Of a stretch of 64,000 nucleotides of DNA, positions 23,098 through 34,567 are shown one piece after another. How positions within the stretch are numbered: position 1 is the first letter of the stretch; each line of letters starts with the position of its first letter. Origin of the DNA: Voacanga thouarsii. Lineage: Eukaryota > Streptophyta > Magnoliopsida > Gentianales > Apocynaceae. Location of the stretch: the NCBI GenBank assembly GCA_026120185.1, contig JANUWF010002278.1, forward strand, positions 718,001-782,000, read 5' to 3'. A model generated the notes under the pieces. That model was not told the DNA's origin. It searched no databases and saw only the letters and a program-made list of their open reading frames with translations. The position numbers and the translations under genes are program-made.

Positions 23098-25472
23098 AAA
23101 AATAAATAAATTTAGGTTTAGTAGCAAACATTTTATACTAGGCACCAACAAATAATAATAGATAGTTTGTTCAAAATTAGATTATAAATAATAAATTAGA
23201 CAAGTGTTTAATATTATGTACTACCTAAGTATAAATGTATATCAATTTTGGATAAAATCAGTAATAGTCATACTAGTTAAATACCATCATCAATCAATCA
23301 CAACATAATAATCCTCAACATAAGATTCAACAAAACATATGGTGCAACAATCCCTTCCAATCATATAATCACAATCCACAACGATTATCCCATCCACCTT
23401 TCATAACAATCAACCTAAGATACACTTCCTTCAATGCAACAGTAATCTAGCAAAATTGCTAATTCATTGAGTTCATATTTACAACCAGTAAAATGGAAAA
23501 TTAAAGAAGTGGTTTAAATAGATTTACTTGTTGTAGTTCAATTGAATAATGATGATGTTTGTAGATAGCCATTCAAAAGCAATCGGTCCAACCTCTCTCT
23601 TGATTTCCAAACAAATGTGAAGAAAAGATAGGGGAGAGGAAATTAAAATGAGAAGGAAGACTAGGTCATGAATATTGATCTAAAAATGTTTAGAAAAGAA
23701 AATAAAGAATAGCATGTTATACAATAGCTTGTAGATGACACTATCTGTGAAATGGTTGTTCTTGGCATTTGATCTTTGTAAGAGAGAATTTCTTGATTCA
23801 ATCTTGGATTGAATTGTAGTATTGAAAGAGAAAGGTCTGGTGATTGTTCTAATAGTCTCTAAGTAGGCTAGAAGGTTTCTAGGAGTGATCTAGCTATGGA
23901 ATTAGTAAAGAAAATGAAAAATGGTTAGTGTGTGTTCTTGGTGTTTTCTGGAGAGATGAAGAAAATTTCTGGTTATTTATGGAGCAATGCTGGATGAAAT
24001 TTGGTGTATGAAAGGCTTTAGAAGAGTGGCTTTGGTTGCTAAGGTAAAGGAGGATCCTAGGAGATTCTCTAGATCTTTATTTTGAAATTTGAATTTTGAA
24101 GCTTGAAGAAAGTATCAATGGCTTCTTGGTTGAATGATGTAAGGGCCTTTAATGGTTGGGTTTTTTTTTTTTTTTTTTTCAGATGAAGAAGAAGAATATT
24201 AAAGCTTTAAGGTTGGGAATTTCGGCCCTTAAGAAGAAGAGGGGTAGAGAATGGGTGTTTTAATGGTATTTTGGTTTAGATAATAAAAAACCTTGGGATT
24301 TTGTTTAGACTTCATGAAGATTCTCTAAAGATCGTCTCTTATTTGAATTTTGAAAATTGCAGCTTAGGTGAAGAAGAAGAAGGTGTTGCCATGGTGTTTG
24401 ATTTAGTGGAAGATAATGAAGATGATAATGGTTGCTTTGTTTGCTCTTGGAAGGATTCAAAGACTTCAAAAACAATGGGGGAAAAAAAAAAATCTGTTTT
24501 ACTACTCAAGATGATCCATGCTAAGCTGATTTTTAAGAGGGTTTTGAAGCTAAATTTTTGTATATAAGTGAAGTATTCTCTACTATAATTTCTCTAGAAG
24601 AAAAATGTTGCAATGGAGTTTAATGATTTTGCAAAATTAGCTTGAAAAAGGAGAAAACTATGGCTAGAACTGTGCGAAAATTCTGAAGGGAAAACATGAA
24701 GAAGAAGGTGAAAAATTAGATTTGTTTGTGTAGTTAAAAGCTAAGATTTGATGGCAGATTTTTAGAGCTTTCAAAATTTAAATTCAAACAAGGTTTGGAT
24801 GTGGAGTCTTGCCAAAATTTCAATCATCAAAAGGGTTCATGGAGGAAGAAGAAGATGACTAAAGCTGCACAAAAATAATACCTTAACACTTTTTAATTTA
24901 GCTGCTAAATAAATTTTCGGCTTTGCATAAACTTACCTAGAATATTTGGTAAATAGCATAAGATCATTTTTGGAGGCTTTAAAGCTTGGGAAAAACCGAA
25001 TGTCTTTGGAAGAAGAAAGTTGGAAAAATTCCTAAAATGCGATAAAAGAATAATGCAAATTTCCTTAGTTTGAACGAAATATGGTACGTATTTGGTGATA
25101 AAATTTATAACAACCAACTCAGATTTTCTTGGATAAACTAAGAGATTTTTGTGTTTGACTTTTGAAGACTAATTCAACCTTGCAACCAACAAAAATCTTC
25201 AGCCAATCCCCTTCAAGAATTTTAGCCAGCCTTGTGCATTAAAAAGCCGATTTTCTTTAATCAAAAGAAATTTAAAGCAAACAAGCTTGTAATGAAATTT
25301 TTGAAATTTAAAATGGATTGAAATGAAAATAGTTGAGGCAGAAGATCTTATTAGATCTTTTTAGGATATAAAGACAACTCCCTAGTTTTTAGAAGATGTT
25401 AGGATATTTTTAGATAAAGGTTAAGATATATAATAACCATCTTAGTCATTAAAATAAAAATCAATATAATTG

Positions 25473-25541
25473 TTGGAGTTGAGATTTGAACTCAAGAATT
25501 TATGAATTATACACCAAGCTTTAACCATTAAGCTACAACAA
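25473..25541 (-). other. tRNA-like block in Tekay-like LTR (copy 1)
   Basis: On the minus strand it reads TAGCTTAATGGTTAAAGC (A-box-like) and, about 25 bp later, GAGTTCAAATCTC (B-box-like, consensus GGTTCRANNCC). Spacing and length (about 70 bp) match a tRNA. It lies about 260 bp from the LTR 5' end, as in the three sister copies. The stems are imperfect, so it is not called a functional tRNA gene. Confidence 0.55.
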
Positions 25542-25806
25542 CTCATATGCCTAAAATGTCCCTAATAGTTCTCTTCTTACTACACCTCATATTTTCCTCT
25601 TCCTTACAATTTTCCCAACTAAAATTTATTCTTGCCCATCTCTTAAACAAATTTACCAACCATCTATATAACCTAAAAAAAAAATATAAGTAAACATTAT
25701 AAACACATATTAATGCATCAAATATACTAAGTAGTTAAATAAAATGCTATGCCATGCATGCAATCCTCTATCTTAAGGGTAGGTTTAGGTGGGGTTTTAC
25801 AATCGG

Positions 25807-26113
25807 AAATTGGATATTGTTTGTCACTAGCTTCTTACACAATTAACATATTGGAAGTGGAAAATTTCTTGACAATTTTGAAGGAATTTATAGTTTTTGA
25901 TGGCAACTATTTTAATATTTCTTGACGAATAAATATGAGGAGAAAGACTTTTAAAGGTTTGAATATTCATGATTCTCACGTATTACTCCAACTATAAATC
26001 CCATTGGTTGACCACACAACTTTGCCTAGGAGTGTAGCACACTTCTTGATTGAGATTGCTTTATATTTTAGGCAATTGTGCCCTAAAGTTAACAAAGAGA
26101 GGCATCTTGAGTA
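25807..26113 (+). pseudogene. CACTA TNP2 transposase, continuation after the solo LTR
   Basis: Downstream TNP2 blocks appear in order: YTINILEVENFLTILKEF near 25835-25890, then FKGLNIHDSHVLLQL near 25950-25995 (family GLKSHDCHVLLQ), then FLIEIALYFRQLCPKVNK near 26043-26096. They follow directly from the block ending at about 21187, showing that the solo LTR entered this gene. The frame ends at 26113 with the target site of the hAT-like element. Confidence 0.85.
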
Positions 26114-26868
26114 TAGGGCGGTCAATTGGTTAGGTATACTCGGACTCGAATCCGTATCGAACTCGTTTGTAACGGGTCCGGTACACATGTTTTATTACTT
26201 GACCCGACCCAAATTTATTTACTCATTTAGCCTATATAATTGGGTTTAGGTATGAAACTATAATACCCCTACTTGTTTACCTTATTACTCTATTAATATA
26301 ATATATATACTATATTATAAATGTTATATAAAATATATATTATATTATATATGTTTTACTAAGCTTAGCACTAGAGCTAGCCAGCCTACACCCCACAGAT
26401 ATAAAGACATTGCCTTTGCCTACGAACACTGCCTAAGTCTCATCTCTCTTTCTCGGTTGGATATTACTAACTTTTGCTAATGCAACTCATGAATGCACTG
26501 AATGCTATTTGAGAACTGTCCAAATCCATTGCTAGCTTCAATATGCACTCCCATATTTGTAATTCCAATAGTTTGTATCAGTTGATTGCTCTACTGGTCT
26601 ATTGGTGGGAATGAATATTGTGTTTAGGGCGTTATCGGTCATCATTTTACTGACAAACTTGTTCTCAAGCACCACCAAGATGTTGAACTTCTTAAGCTCT
26701 TTCTTTCATCCAATACCACTAAGAATCAGCAATTGGGGACTCCCAATAGCTTGAGATGACAATATAACTTCACTCTTCTTCTTTCTTGTAAGAAATGCTT
26801 GGTATTGGTTACTTTTTTCGTTTTTGAAGATGACTCCAACTGCCCTGGGCTTTTTACCTGTGTTAATT

Positions 26869-29800
26869 TGTAACATCCCGTCCTTGTATACTTTGATTGA
26901 TAACTACCCTGTATATTTGCATGAATGACTAGAATAAGAAATTATCAATTTAGTGAGATAAACGTTTTGATGTAATAAAAAATTTCAGGGGCATTGTTGG
27001 AATTTTGATCGCGAATTGAGAAAAATTGAGAAGTAATTTGGAAATTCTAAAACATACCATTGAGTTTAGTTTAATGCATAGATCGTATTGGAGAAATAAA
27101 AAGTTTTTTCTATCGGGACGAGTAGCGATTGGATTATGTGTATTTCCAAAGAAATATGATACTCTCCTGAAGAATTAAAATAATTACAATCAAAAGAGAA
27201 CAAGTAGCATTTTGTGATTTGTTGTTAAGACTAGATGCCATTATATGATTGTTTCTTGAAGACTAAGTGCCCTTATATGATTGGCTGCAAGAAAACACAT
27301 GTTATATTAGGTGGACGGTACAAAGCCATCCAAGTGTCATCTTATGATTGGTTGAGAAAGCCATGTGCCGTTCTGTGATTGGTTTAGCTAGAATGGTGTT
27401 GCCATGTGATTGGGTGCATGAAAAGATCTTGCAAGATATAAAGAATTTTATTAAAGTTGCAAAAGTCCACAAGCTTCCATGATATTCTAAAATGCCACCT
27501 AAGGTGCGACTTGGACCAATAAGAAAACTCCACAACATAAAAGCCATTAAATGCATTTTGACCAAGAAAATTAAATTCTATAAATAGAAGATTAAGGCAG
27601 CGGTGGAGGGCTGTTTGATGGCTCAAAATCAGCAATAAAATAGAGAGAACCGAGAGAAGAGAGAAATAAGAAGAAAAATGAGAGAGAAAAGGAAAATAGC
27701 AAGAACTTGGAGCAATTTCTTGCAAGATCTCATCCAAGTGAAGGTAAAACATCTTCCTTCATGAATTAAAGTTATTCTACAAATTCTAAGGATTATTTTG
27801 ATAGTAATTTTTCATGGACAAAGCAAGAATTATAGTTATTCTTCATGGAGCATTTAGCTAAACTATAGTTTTTAATTATGTTATGGCTGCCGATTCAAGA
27901 GAGAATTATTTTGGTATTATTTTTACGTTATTTGGAGAAAAGTTGGAGAAGTTATGTTGAGGTATTCATGACTGGAAAGTTGAAGGAAAAGGATAGAAGA
28001 AAGGAATTAAGTGAAAGTTTGTTATTATTGTTGAAATTAAAACTTGATATGTGATAATCATGGCTGCCGGTTTACATTATGATGATTAAGTGATTTTCAG
28101 CCTTCTTCATGACTGAAATCAGAGTGTTTTCATGTTAGCAAAATGATATATGAAGTGAATCAAGTGTTATTCATAGTTTAAAGTGAAGATTTAATACTTA
28201 GTTAATGGATTTTGTATAGAAATGACATAGGTCATGCAAAATTGGGAAATTTCTGCCCTAGTAGTTTTGTAGCTAATGGTCTTAGGAGTATTTTGACACA
28301 AATTTGAGGTCATTTAGATTTGTAGATCGAAAGTTATGATGAAAATATGAAAGAGTGCCGAAACTGTGATAGGATTAAAATGCCGATATTTTGTAATCAA
28401 AACTAAACTAAATGGTAGGGAGAAATGGTATTCCATAATTGGAAATTATAAAGGAATGATCTAGAGAGATTCTGAAACTGGTTTGACATCATTTGGACTT
28501 GTGAAACAAAAGTTATGTTAAAAATACTAAAGGGTGTCGTGAAGTGAAAATGCAGAATTCGTTGAGCCATCATATTATATTTTGTTCCATTGAGTTTAAT
28601 GAAGAGAAGTCATGAGGCTAAGCAAATGTCTTATGGTCATTGGAACATACGATTGAAGGAAAGAATGTGTAAAAGAAATATTATTCCTTTAAGTACTTTA
28701 ATTAATTATATGCCCTTTTGTGAGAAAGTGAATTTATAAATTGGATAATATCCTTATTAGTGCATTTATTAATGATGCGCTAATTTGGAGGATTGAGGTG
28801 TTAAGGAAGAGTGAAATACTCTTGTGATGTAGGCATGAGTAGTACGAGGACTTTGTGAAGTCTTGATGGAATAAAAGCGTGAAGAAGTAGCGTTAGTCTC
28901 GGTGAGTCCCACTTGTTTTATAAATGCTGTTTAGTGCTAGTAATTTTCTTGTAAAACCATTTAGTTTTCCTGATCAAACATACAGTTTTCATGAGAAAGT
29001 GAAAATTTATTTTATTCTATAATTTAAATGGAAAAATGGACTCTTATGATTATGAAAACCATGTAATAACAAATATTTTCCCTAAAAAGTATGAAAGCAT
29101 TGATGATAGACTTTTTGGCTTTTCTGAACTAAATTATGGCTTTCCTGAACAAGGATTTGGTTTGTTGGAACTAGAAAATGATTGAATTTTAGGAAATAAA
29201 ATATTTTTGCAAAGGATTTTGAATTCTTTGTTTTATGGATATTTTAAGTGCAAGTATTTATGGAAAATATCTCTCACATATATTATATGGCACAAAATGA
29301 ATATTTTATGTGCACAATTATGTTCCATTCCACATTTAATCACAAAGCATGCTAGTTTATGATTTTGTTGCTTTAACGGAACGATGGACTATTTCTAAGA
29401 AATTTAAGCACGACAAAATATGAAATCTTTGAATTTAACTCCTTTTTCGGATTTAGAATTCTAGATTGGTTGAAATGAAATTCCTTTGGACTTAGGTATA
29501 TCTAAAATGCATAATTTATATAAATACCCTTAAAGAATGATTTTGTTTCTATGCAAGGAATTTGGAAAAGAATCTCATGGTATGTGATTAATATTTGGAA
29601 AATAATCCCTTGGCTTGGATTTGATTTTGGAAAATAATATTTTCTTGGTATTCCTTTGAGAATGTGATATTGGACTGGTCTTGTGAACCAGTATGGATGT
29701 TGAGTACTCAATAAGGGTTATGACCATTGGATTAGCTCGTGTTAGAGGTAGATGATTCCAAGCAACCCAGTTCTAATTCTGGAGATTGTATTACTCCAAA

Positions 29801-30673
29801 TGGAGTAACAAGACATTGGAAATAACTTTTTTCCCATCTAGCACTATCCCAATGCCTAAGCATCCATTAATTGGTTGATTCTAAGTAGGACACCCAATCT
29901 GTGATCAACACTTGTCAACCTTAAGGTGAGGGGAGTACATAATGGGGATTTATACTACTACAAGTAAAAAGAATTTATATGATTTGAGGTAGATTTTGAT
30001 GACAATCTTACCATTTTGACAATGCATAGTTGAGTATTGTAGGCTCATTCCTTAGCACAATAAGACTGTGGTGTCCATGGCAAAGCCTTGTACTTTTTGC
30101 ACGCAGGTCGACCTTCTATTGATAGGAAAGCCTGCATTTCTAAAATTATAGGGCAATGATGTTGATAAAACCTAATTTTTCAAATATGTCCAAGATATGG
30201 GATATTGATTTTCCAAATATGCCTGAGATAGTGGAAAAGCCCAATAAACTTCAACTGTTTACTTTTTGTGAATCCATGACAACTCTCTTTGCCTTGTCTT
30301 TTTTTAAGAAAATACTAGCACTAATGAGACTCACTGGGTGTAAATCACTCACACGTATTTATATTTTGTTTTTGTAGGATCCGTAGCAAAGAGATAGTAA
30401 CTCTGAAGATGGTTTAATATGTTTGAGATTGTACACTTTATAGCTTTAGGTATATTACTGTATCGATCAGAGTATGTGTAGATGTACAATAAGTTACCCA
30501 TTTCTTTTGGATGTATACCATGACTCAAGTTCACCAACTCTGATACATTTGTTATCTATTCATCTTTCCATTTTGTCTTGTAGGTTATAAAGACCCCATG
30601 TCTAGGCAACTATACGGGGTGACATCCAGCCTTTTTATACGCTTATGGTGTATCTTTTATGTGGGATGTTACA
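26869..30673 (+). repeat. 5' LTR of Tekay-like element
   Basis: It begins TGTAACATCCCGTCC and ends GTGGGATGTTACA, and is collinear with 56092-60045. Divergence from the 3' LTR is plainly visible by eye, so the insertion is not recent. Confidence 0.9.
30586..30592 (+). promoter_or_regulatory. Candidate TATA box in 5' LTR
   Basis: TATAAAG within the block GGTTATAAAGACCCC lies 87 bp before the LTR end. The 3' LTR has it at 59958-59964, and three related solo LTRs keep it at the same place. Confidence 0.5.
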
Positions 30674-30675
30674 AT

Positions 30676-30687
30676 TAGTATCAGAAC
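30676..30687 (+). other. Primer-binding site, initiator tRNA-Met type
   Basis: TAGTATCAGAAC lies two bases after the LTR end. The usual plant site is TGGTATCAGAGC; both differences are G-to-A changes. Confidence 0.82.
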
Positions 30688-32388
30688 GTAAAATGGTGGA
30701 TTGGTCGTGGTATACTGATAGAAATTGATAAAATTTCTCTGAGTTATAGAAATTGTAGGTGGAATGATAAAGGTAAAAGACCTATAGAAGATTAGGAGAA
30801 TTGGGAAAAATGGTGAAAGTTCCTAACCTAAGAAAGCTAAGAAGGCTTGGACAGGGACTGAACCTAGTTACTTTTATGATAAGACTGGAAGGGACTGTCC
30901 TAGTGGACAATTTCAACCTAATATTATTTAGTCAAGTTTTCTTTTGTTATTACCTTGGGATCTGCTGCTTAAGAAGAAGTCGATAAATATGAATAGCTCT
31001 GATAAGGCTAACGGTGATATTGATGGGACTAGCGAACTAAAAGAAATGAACACTTTCTTAGAATCAACGGCAGGTGTCAATGCGAATAAAAACCATCGAG
31101 AGCCTGAGAAAATTTTAACACATTTAGATTCACTGTCTGACAAGAATATTAAGATTGAGGAAGAAATTGGAATTGAAGAAGTCAAGCTTGAGAAGGATGA
31201 TGAAATTGAATTAAAAATTGTAGACGATTCATGGGATAGTATAAGCCCTAAAAGTATTATTACAGATGATGAGATTGAGTAAGGAGACTTTGATAGTAGT
31301 AGATCAAATACCCAAGTATTATTTTGTTTCATCAGACCCTAGTGTCTGATGGTAGTAGTGATGAGTAAATAATGTGATACACATGGGATAATATATGTAT
31401 GATAGGCGTGTATCGGTGACTTAGATATGCTTTTGCACATAGTTTTGTATTCGACATTTTGTTTTGGTAAGATATGAGTGTACATTATATTTCCTATCGA
31501 TTGCACTACATCCACTATTATGTTATTTTGTACCATTAATAGTATCAGGAGTAGTATGTAGCGAAATTTACTTAGCTTCCTAAATACTACCCTTATTAGT
31601 ACAAGCTGAAAATTGATTGGATAATGTACCTTGTAAAAAGGCTATGTCCTGAGTCAAAAAGAGTATTATTGAATATGTATGGTTTCACTTAATTATGGTG
31701 TTGTAGTGGTACTAATCAAAGAGAATTAGAGGGAGAACTTAGAATTAGAAACACAGTTGAACTCTAGATGACTAATTATAAGAGGTCAAGAAAATCCAAT
31801 TGGGAAAAATTTCAAAAGAAAAAAAATTTTGAATGGAGAAGGACAACTAATACGATATTATAACTGTACAAGAGTAAGGCAATTTATCACTACTTTAACT
31901 GTGAAAGAAAGGACATATGATTATGAACTACCCTATCCAAATGATTTACGAGACAAGTATTACAAAGGATCAAGGTCAAAACCAATAAGGAATAATTGAA
32001 GCTAATTCCTGTTTCTGAATTGGAAATAGACAAATCACCAGTAAAAGTACAAGTAATCACTCTGAATAAAGTGGAATTGGCGTAGTGATAGTTGTAGCGA
32101 GTATGTTATAGGCGTGTACTTAGATTCTGGTAACGAATGGATTGATAGACTAACCCTGCAGAATTATATGTCATAAGAAAATAGTATAGGAGAATAAAAA
32201 CCTGTGAGAAAATACTAATTGAAAGGTGTGACGTATATAGAGGCGTGTACAAAAATTTTCCTAGATGTTATACCTCCATATCTGTATGACTGGTAAAAGG
32301 TGTAATATGAATTATTTTTGATCCTCTGAATTTTATACCTAAGGTTAGGAATATTTTATGAATCGTATGTTGGAATTTTTAGGAGAAG
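30688..32388 (+). other. Leader of Tekay-like element, poorly understood
   Basis: About 1.7 kb separates the primer site from the SIRE insertion, with the clear gag lying only beyond that insertion. An open stretch at 30944-31282 (112 codons) is strikingly acidic and lysine-rich (EEEIGIEEVKLEKDDEIELK) and unlike any retroelement protein I know. Further on there are weak traces of a zinc-knuckle-like string (YHYFNCERK near 31878-31905) and a protease-like LDSG (about 32120-32131). These traces are out of frame with each other and may be chance. Confidence 0.35.
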
Positions 32389-32393
32389 CAAAG

Positions 32394-33671
32394 TGCTAGC
32401 CCTAAGGGTGTTTTCCTGTGTTTTAATTTATGAGAAATATTGATAAGGACTAACTTATGTGATCTACATGTTATAGGACATGTTTGACTTCAGTTCTTCC
32501 AAGGCGTGTAAATAGGATTGCTAAGTAACTTTTGAGTAATAGAATTCGAGGATAGATGATCAAGTAGAAGATCAAGCCTAAGAGATTGCATACCAAGAAT
32601 TTATTATGGAAGAACCTTAGACTAGGAATCTTTGTTAAGGTATCTTCTGTGTAAATTCCCATGTCTTCTTTACTTTATGATTTAATTTAATTCTATCTTG
32701 AAGTACTAAAACAAAAAGATATTCAAATAAATCCTCAAAATTTTGGATTGAGTAATTTGGGTGACCTTGCATCCAAAAGCTTTGTCCAAAATCTTGTGAA
32801 TAGTATCAAATCGATTCTGCCTAAAAAAGTGCCATTTTGGACTTACCTTTTGGAGGCACCATCGTCCAAAACTTGAATCCTAAAATTTGGTAAATATGAC
32901 AGCGAAAACTAGCCATTTGAACTCTACTTTATGCCTCTATAAAAGGTTTCAAAACTCAATTTGAAAGTAGATTTTTGTCCTATCTTTCTAAGAAACACTC
33001 TCGCTCAATAAAATACAAAAATCTCCGTTTCAAAAAGTGCTTCAAAGTGAAATCAAATTGTGTCAAAAAGGTAAATTGTGTTTGAGCTTATTTTGTCTTG
33101 TATATCTGCTCAAAAGAGTGAGCCATTTTTATTTCATTTCATTTCTTCAATCATCTTGGTATATCAAGGTTGTGGTGTAAAACCTATTTGGGGTGAACAT
33201 TGATTTGTTGGTTGATTGAAAGGTTTTGGGTAAAACCAAGTGTGGTGATCCTCTCTTATATTTGATATAGATTGATACCATTAAGTTGGGTGAATGAAAT
33301 CTGATTGAAAATCCTTAAGTGTGAGCTTAAGGTAGTGGATGTAGATCTTGGTAGATCGAACCACTATAAATTTTATGTTATCTTTCTCTGCATTCATTTT
33401 CAATCAGCTGCAATCGTCTTTGCACAAATTCTTTTTGTTCTTCAAAAGAAATCTTTATTGCTCTCACCAACTCATTTTTACTCCAATATTAATTGCATCG
33501 AGCATCTTGCTTTATTCAGAGTGTAGAAAATTCTTAAGTCATTTTGAGAAGCTCTCATTGTTGCAAGTTCCTTTGGTCAGAAATTCGAAGGAGCTCTTTC
33601 CTCAAAGCAGAATTATTTTTGCATTTTAAATTAACCAAAAACCTTATTCATCCCCCCTCTAAATTTTTTCA
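32394..33671 (+). repeat. 5' LTR of SIRE-type element
   Basis: It begins TGCTAGCCCTAAGGGTG and ends AAATTTTTTCA (1278 bp). It matches the 3' LTR, with about one difference in ten over the first 75 bases compared by eye. Confidence 0.92.
32938..32946 (+). promoter_or_regulatory. TATA box of SIRE 5' LTR
   Basis: TATAAAAGG lies about 545 bp into the LTR and is identical in the 3' LTR at 49960-49968, within a conserved context (GCCTCTATAAAAGGTTTCAA). Confidence 0.65.
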
Positions 33672-33673
33672 TT

Positions 33674-33685
33674 TGGTATAAGAAC
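33674..33685 (+). other. Primer-binding site of SIRE-type element
   Basis: TGGTATAAGAAC follows the 5' LTR by two bases and resembles the initiator tRNA-Met site TGGTATCAGAGC. Confidence 0.78.
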
Positions 33686-33821
33686 ATTGGTCTACTCTAG
33701 TTTCTGTTGGGTATCTCTTATGCATATCATATATGGTATAGAGAAAAAATAAGAATGAGATATCAACCTAAGACTCGCATACGTATGGAAAACAAGACAT
33801 AAAGAGAACAAAGGTAACAGC

Positions 33822-34121
33822 CTTACCTTTCTTTGCTGAACATCTTAAAAATAAAATTTTTCCTTATTCAAGTCGAGGCGTGATCCAGTAATCCTCTTGA
33901 TCAAACATCACGAGAGTTGAATGTCCAACCACTATAATCACAGTGTGTGATTATCTTTAATAGAAATCACAGCTTTACCTTTCTTTACTGAGCGTCTGAA
34001 AAATAAAAATTTTCTTTCTTCAAGTCGAGGCGTGATCCAGCAATCCTCTTGATCAAACACCACAAGAGTTGAACGTCCAACCACTATAATCACAGTGTGT
34101 GATTATCTTTAATAGAAATCC
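33822..34121. repeat. Direct tandem duplication, two units of about 150 bp
   Basis: Copies at 33822-33972 and 33973-34121 share long identical runs such as CAAGTCGAGGCGTGATCCAG and CACAGTGTGTGATTATC, with few differences. The duplication lies within the Copia solo LTR. Confidence 0.92.
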
Positions 34122-34560
34122 ACACGGGAGATGACACTTAAGCACCAAGATGTTTATGTGCTAGTATAAACCAAAGTAGCGGCTAGGGTTCTTCTTGTTT
34201 TTCAGCAAAAACGAAAGAGAGAGAAGAAGGAAGAGAAGGCTTTTCTAGCTGTTGTTTTTTTTCATGTATCACCCCTGATTAGGGTTTCATGCATATACCT
34301 TACATGTCACGAAAAATCACTGAAAAACTGAGAATTCTAAAATAGTTAGAATTCTCCAATTGTAATTAGAAGTATCAAGTTTTCACAATTATAGTTTGAC
34401 CCACAAATTATAACTAATTATAATTTGGCCATCGCAACTTCTCTTTCTCACAATTAACCCCACTGTGTCATCAAATAACATCTTGAGTATATAATTGTAA
34501 CACCCCGCTACCTAGGCCCACCAGGGCCGAGGATGTCATCCCGTCCAAAGGACAAGGGGT

Positions 34561-34567
34561 CTTTATA
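34561..34567 (-). promoter_or_regulatory. Candidate TATA box near the 3' end of solo LTR
   Basis: On the minus strand this reads TATAAAG, followed by ACCCCTTGTCC, as in the sister LTRs. Confidence 0.5.

Larger units (their letters stand above)
21200..25801 (-). mobile_element. Tekay-like solo LTR (4.6 kb) splitting the CACTA transposase
   Basis: Its ends are TGTAATACCCC and GGGGTTTTACA, flanked by a perfect 5-bp duplication ATCGG (21195-21199 and 25802-25806). It aligns in order with 34496-38748 (same strand) and the reverse complement of 51461-55752. Shared blocks include GAGTACTCAA near 21992 and CCTCAGAGGTGGCCACCTA near 21919. The minus strand is taken as sense because its 3' end then matches the 3' ends of the Tekay-like LTRs at 26869 and 56092 (TATAAAGAC block, then TGTTACA-like end). 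No internal region is present. It is longer than its relatives partly through microsatellite growth. Confidence 0.85.
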
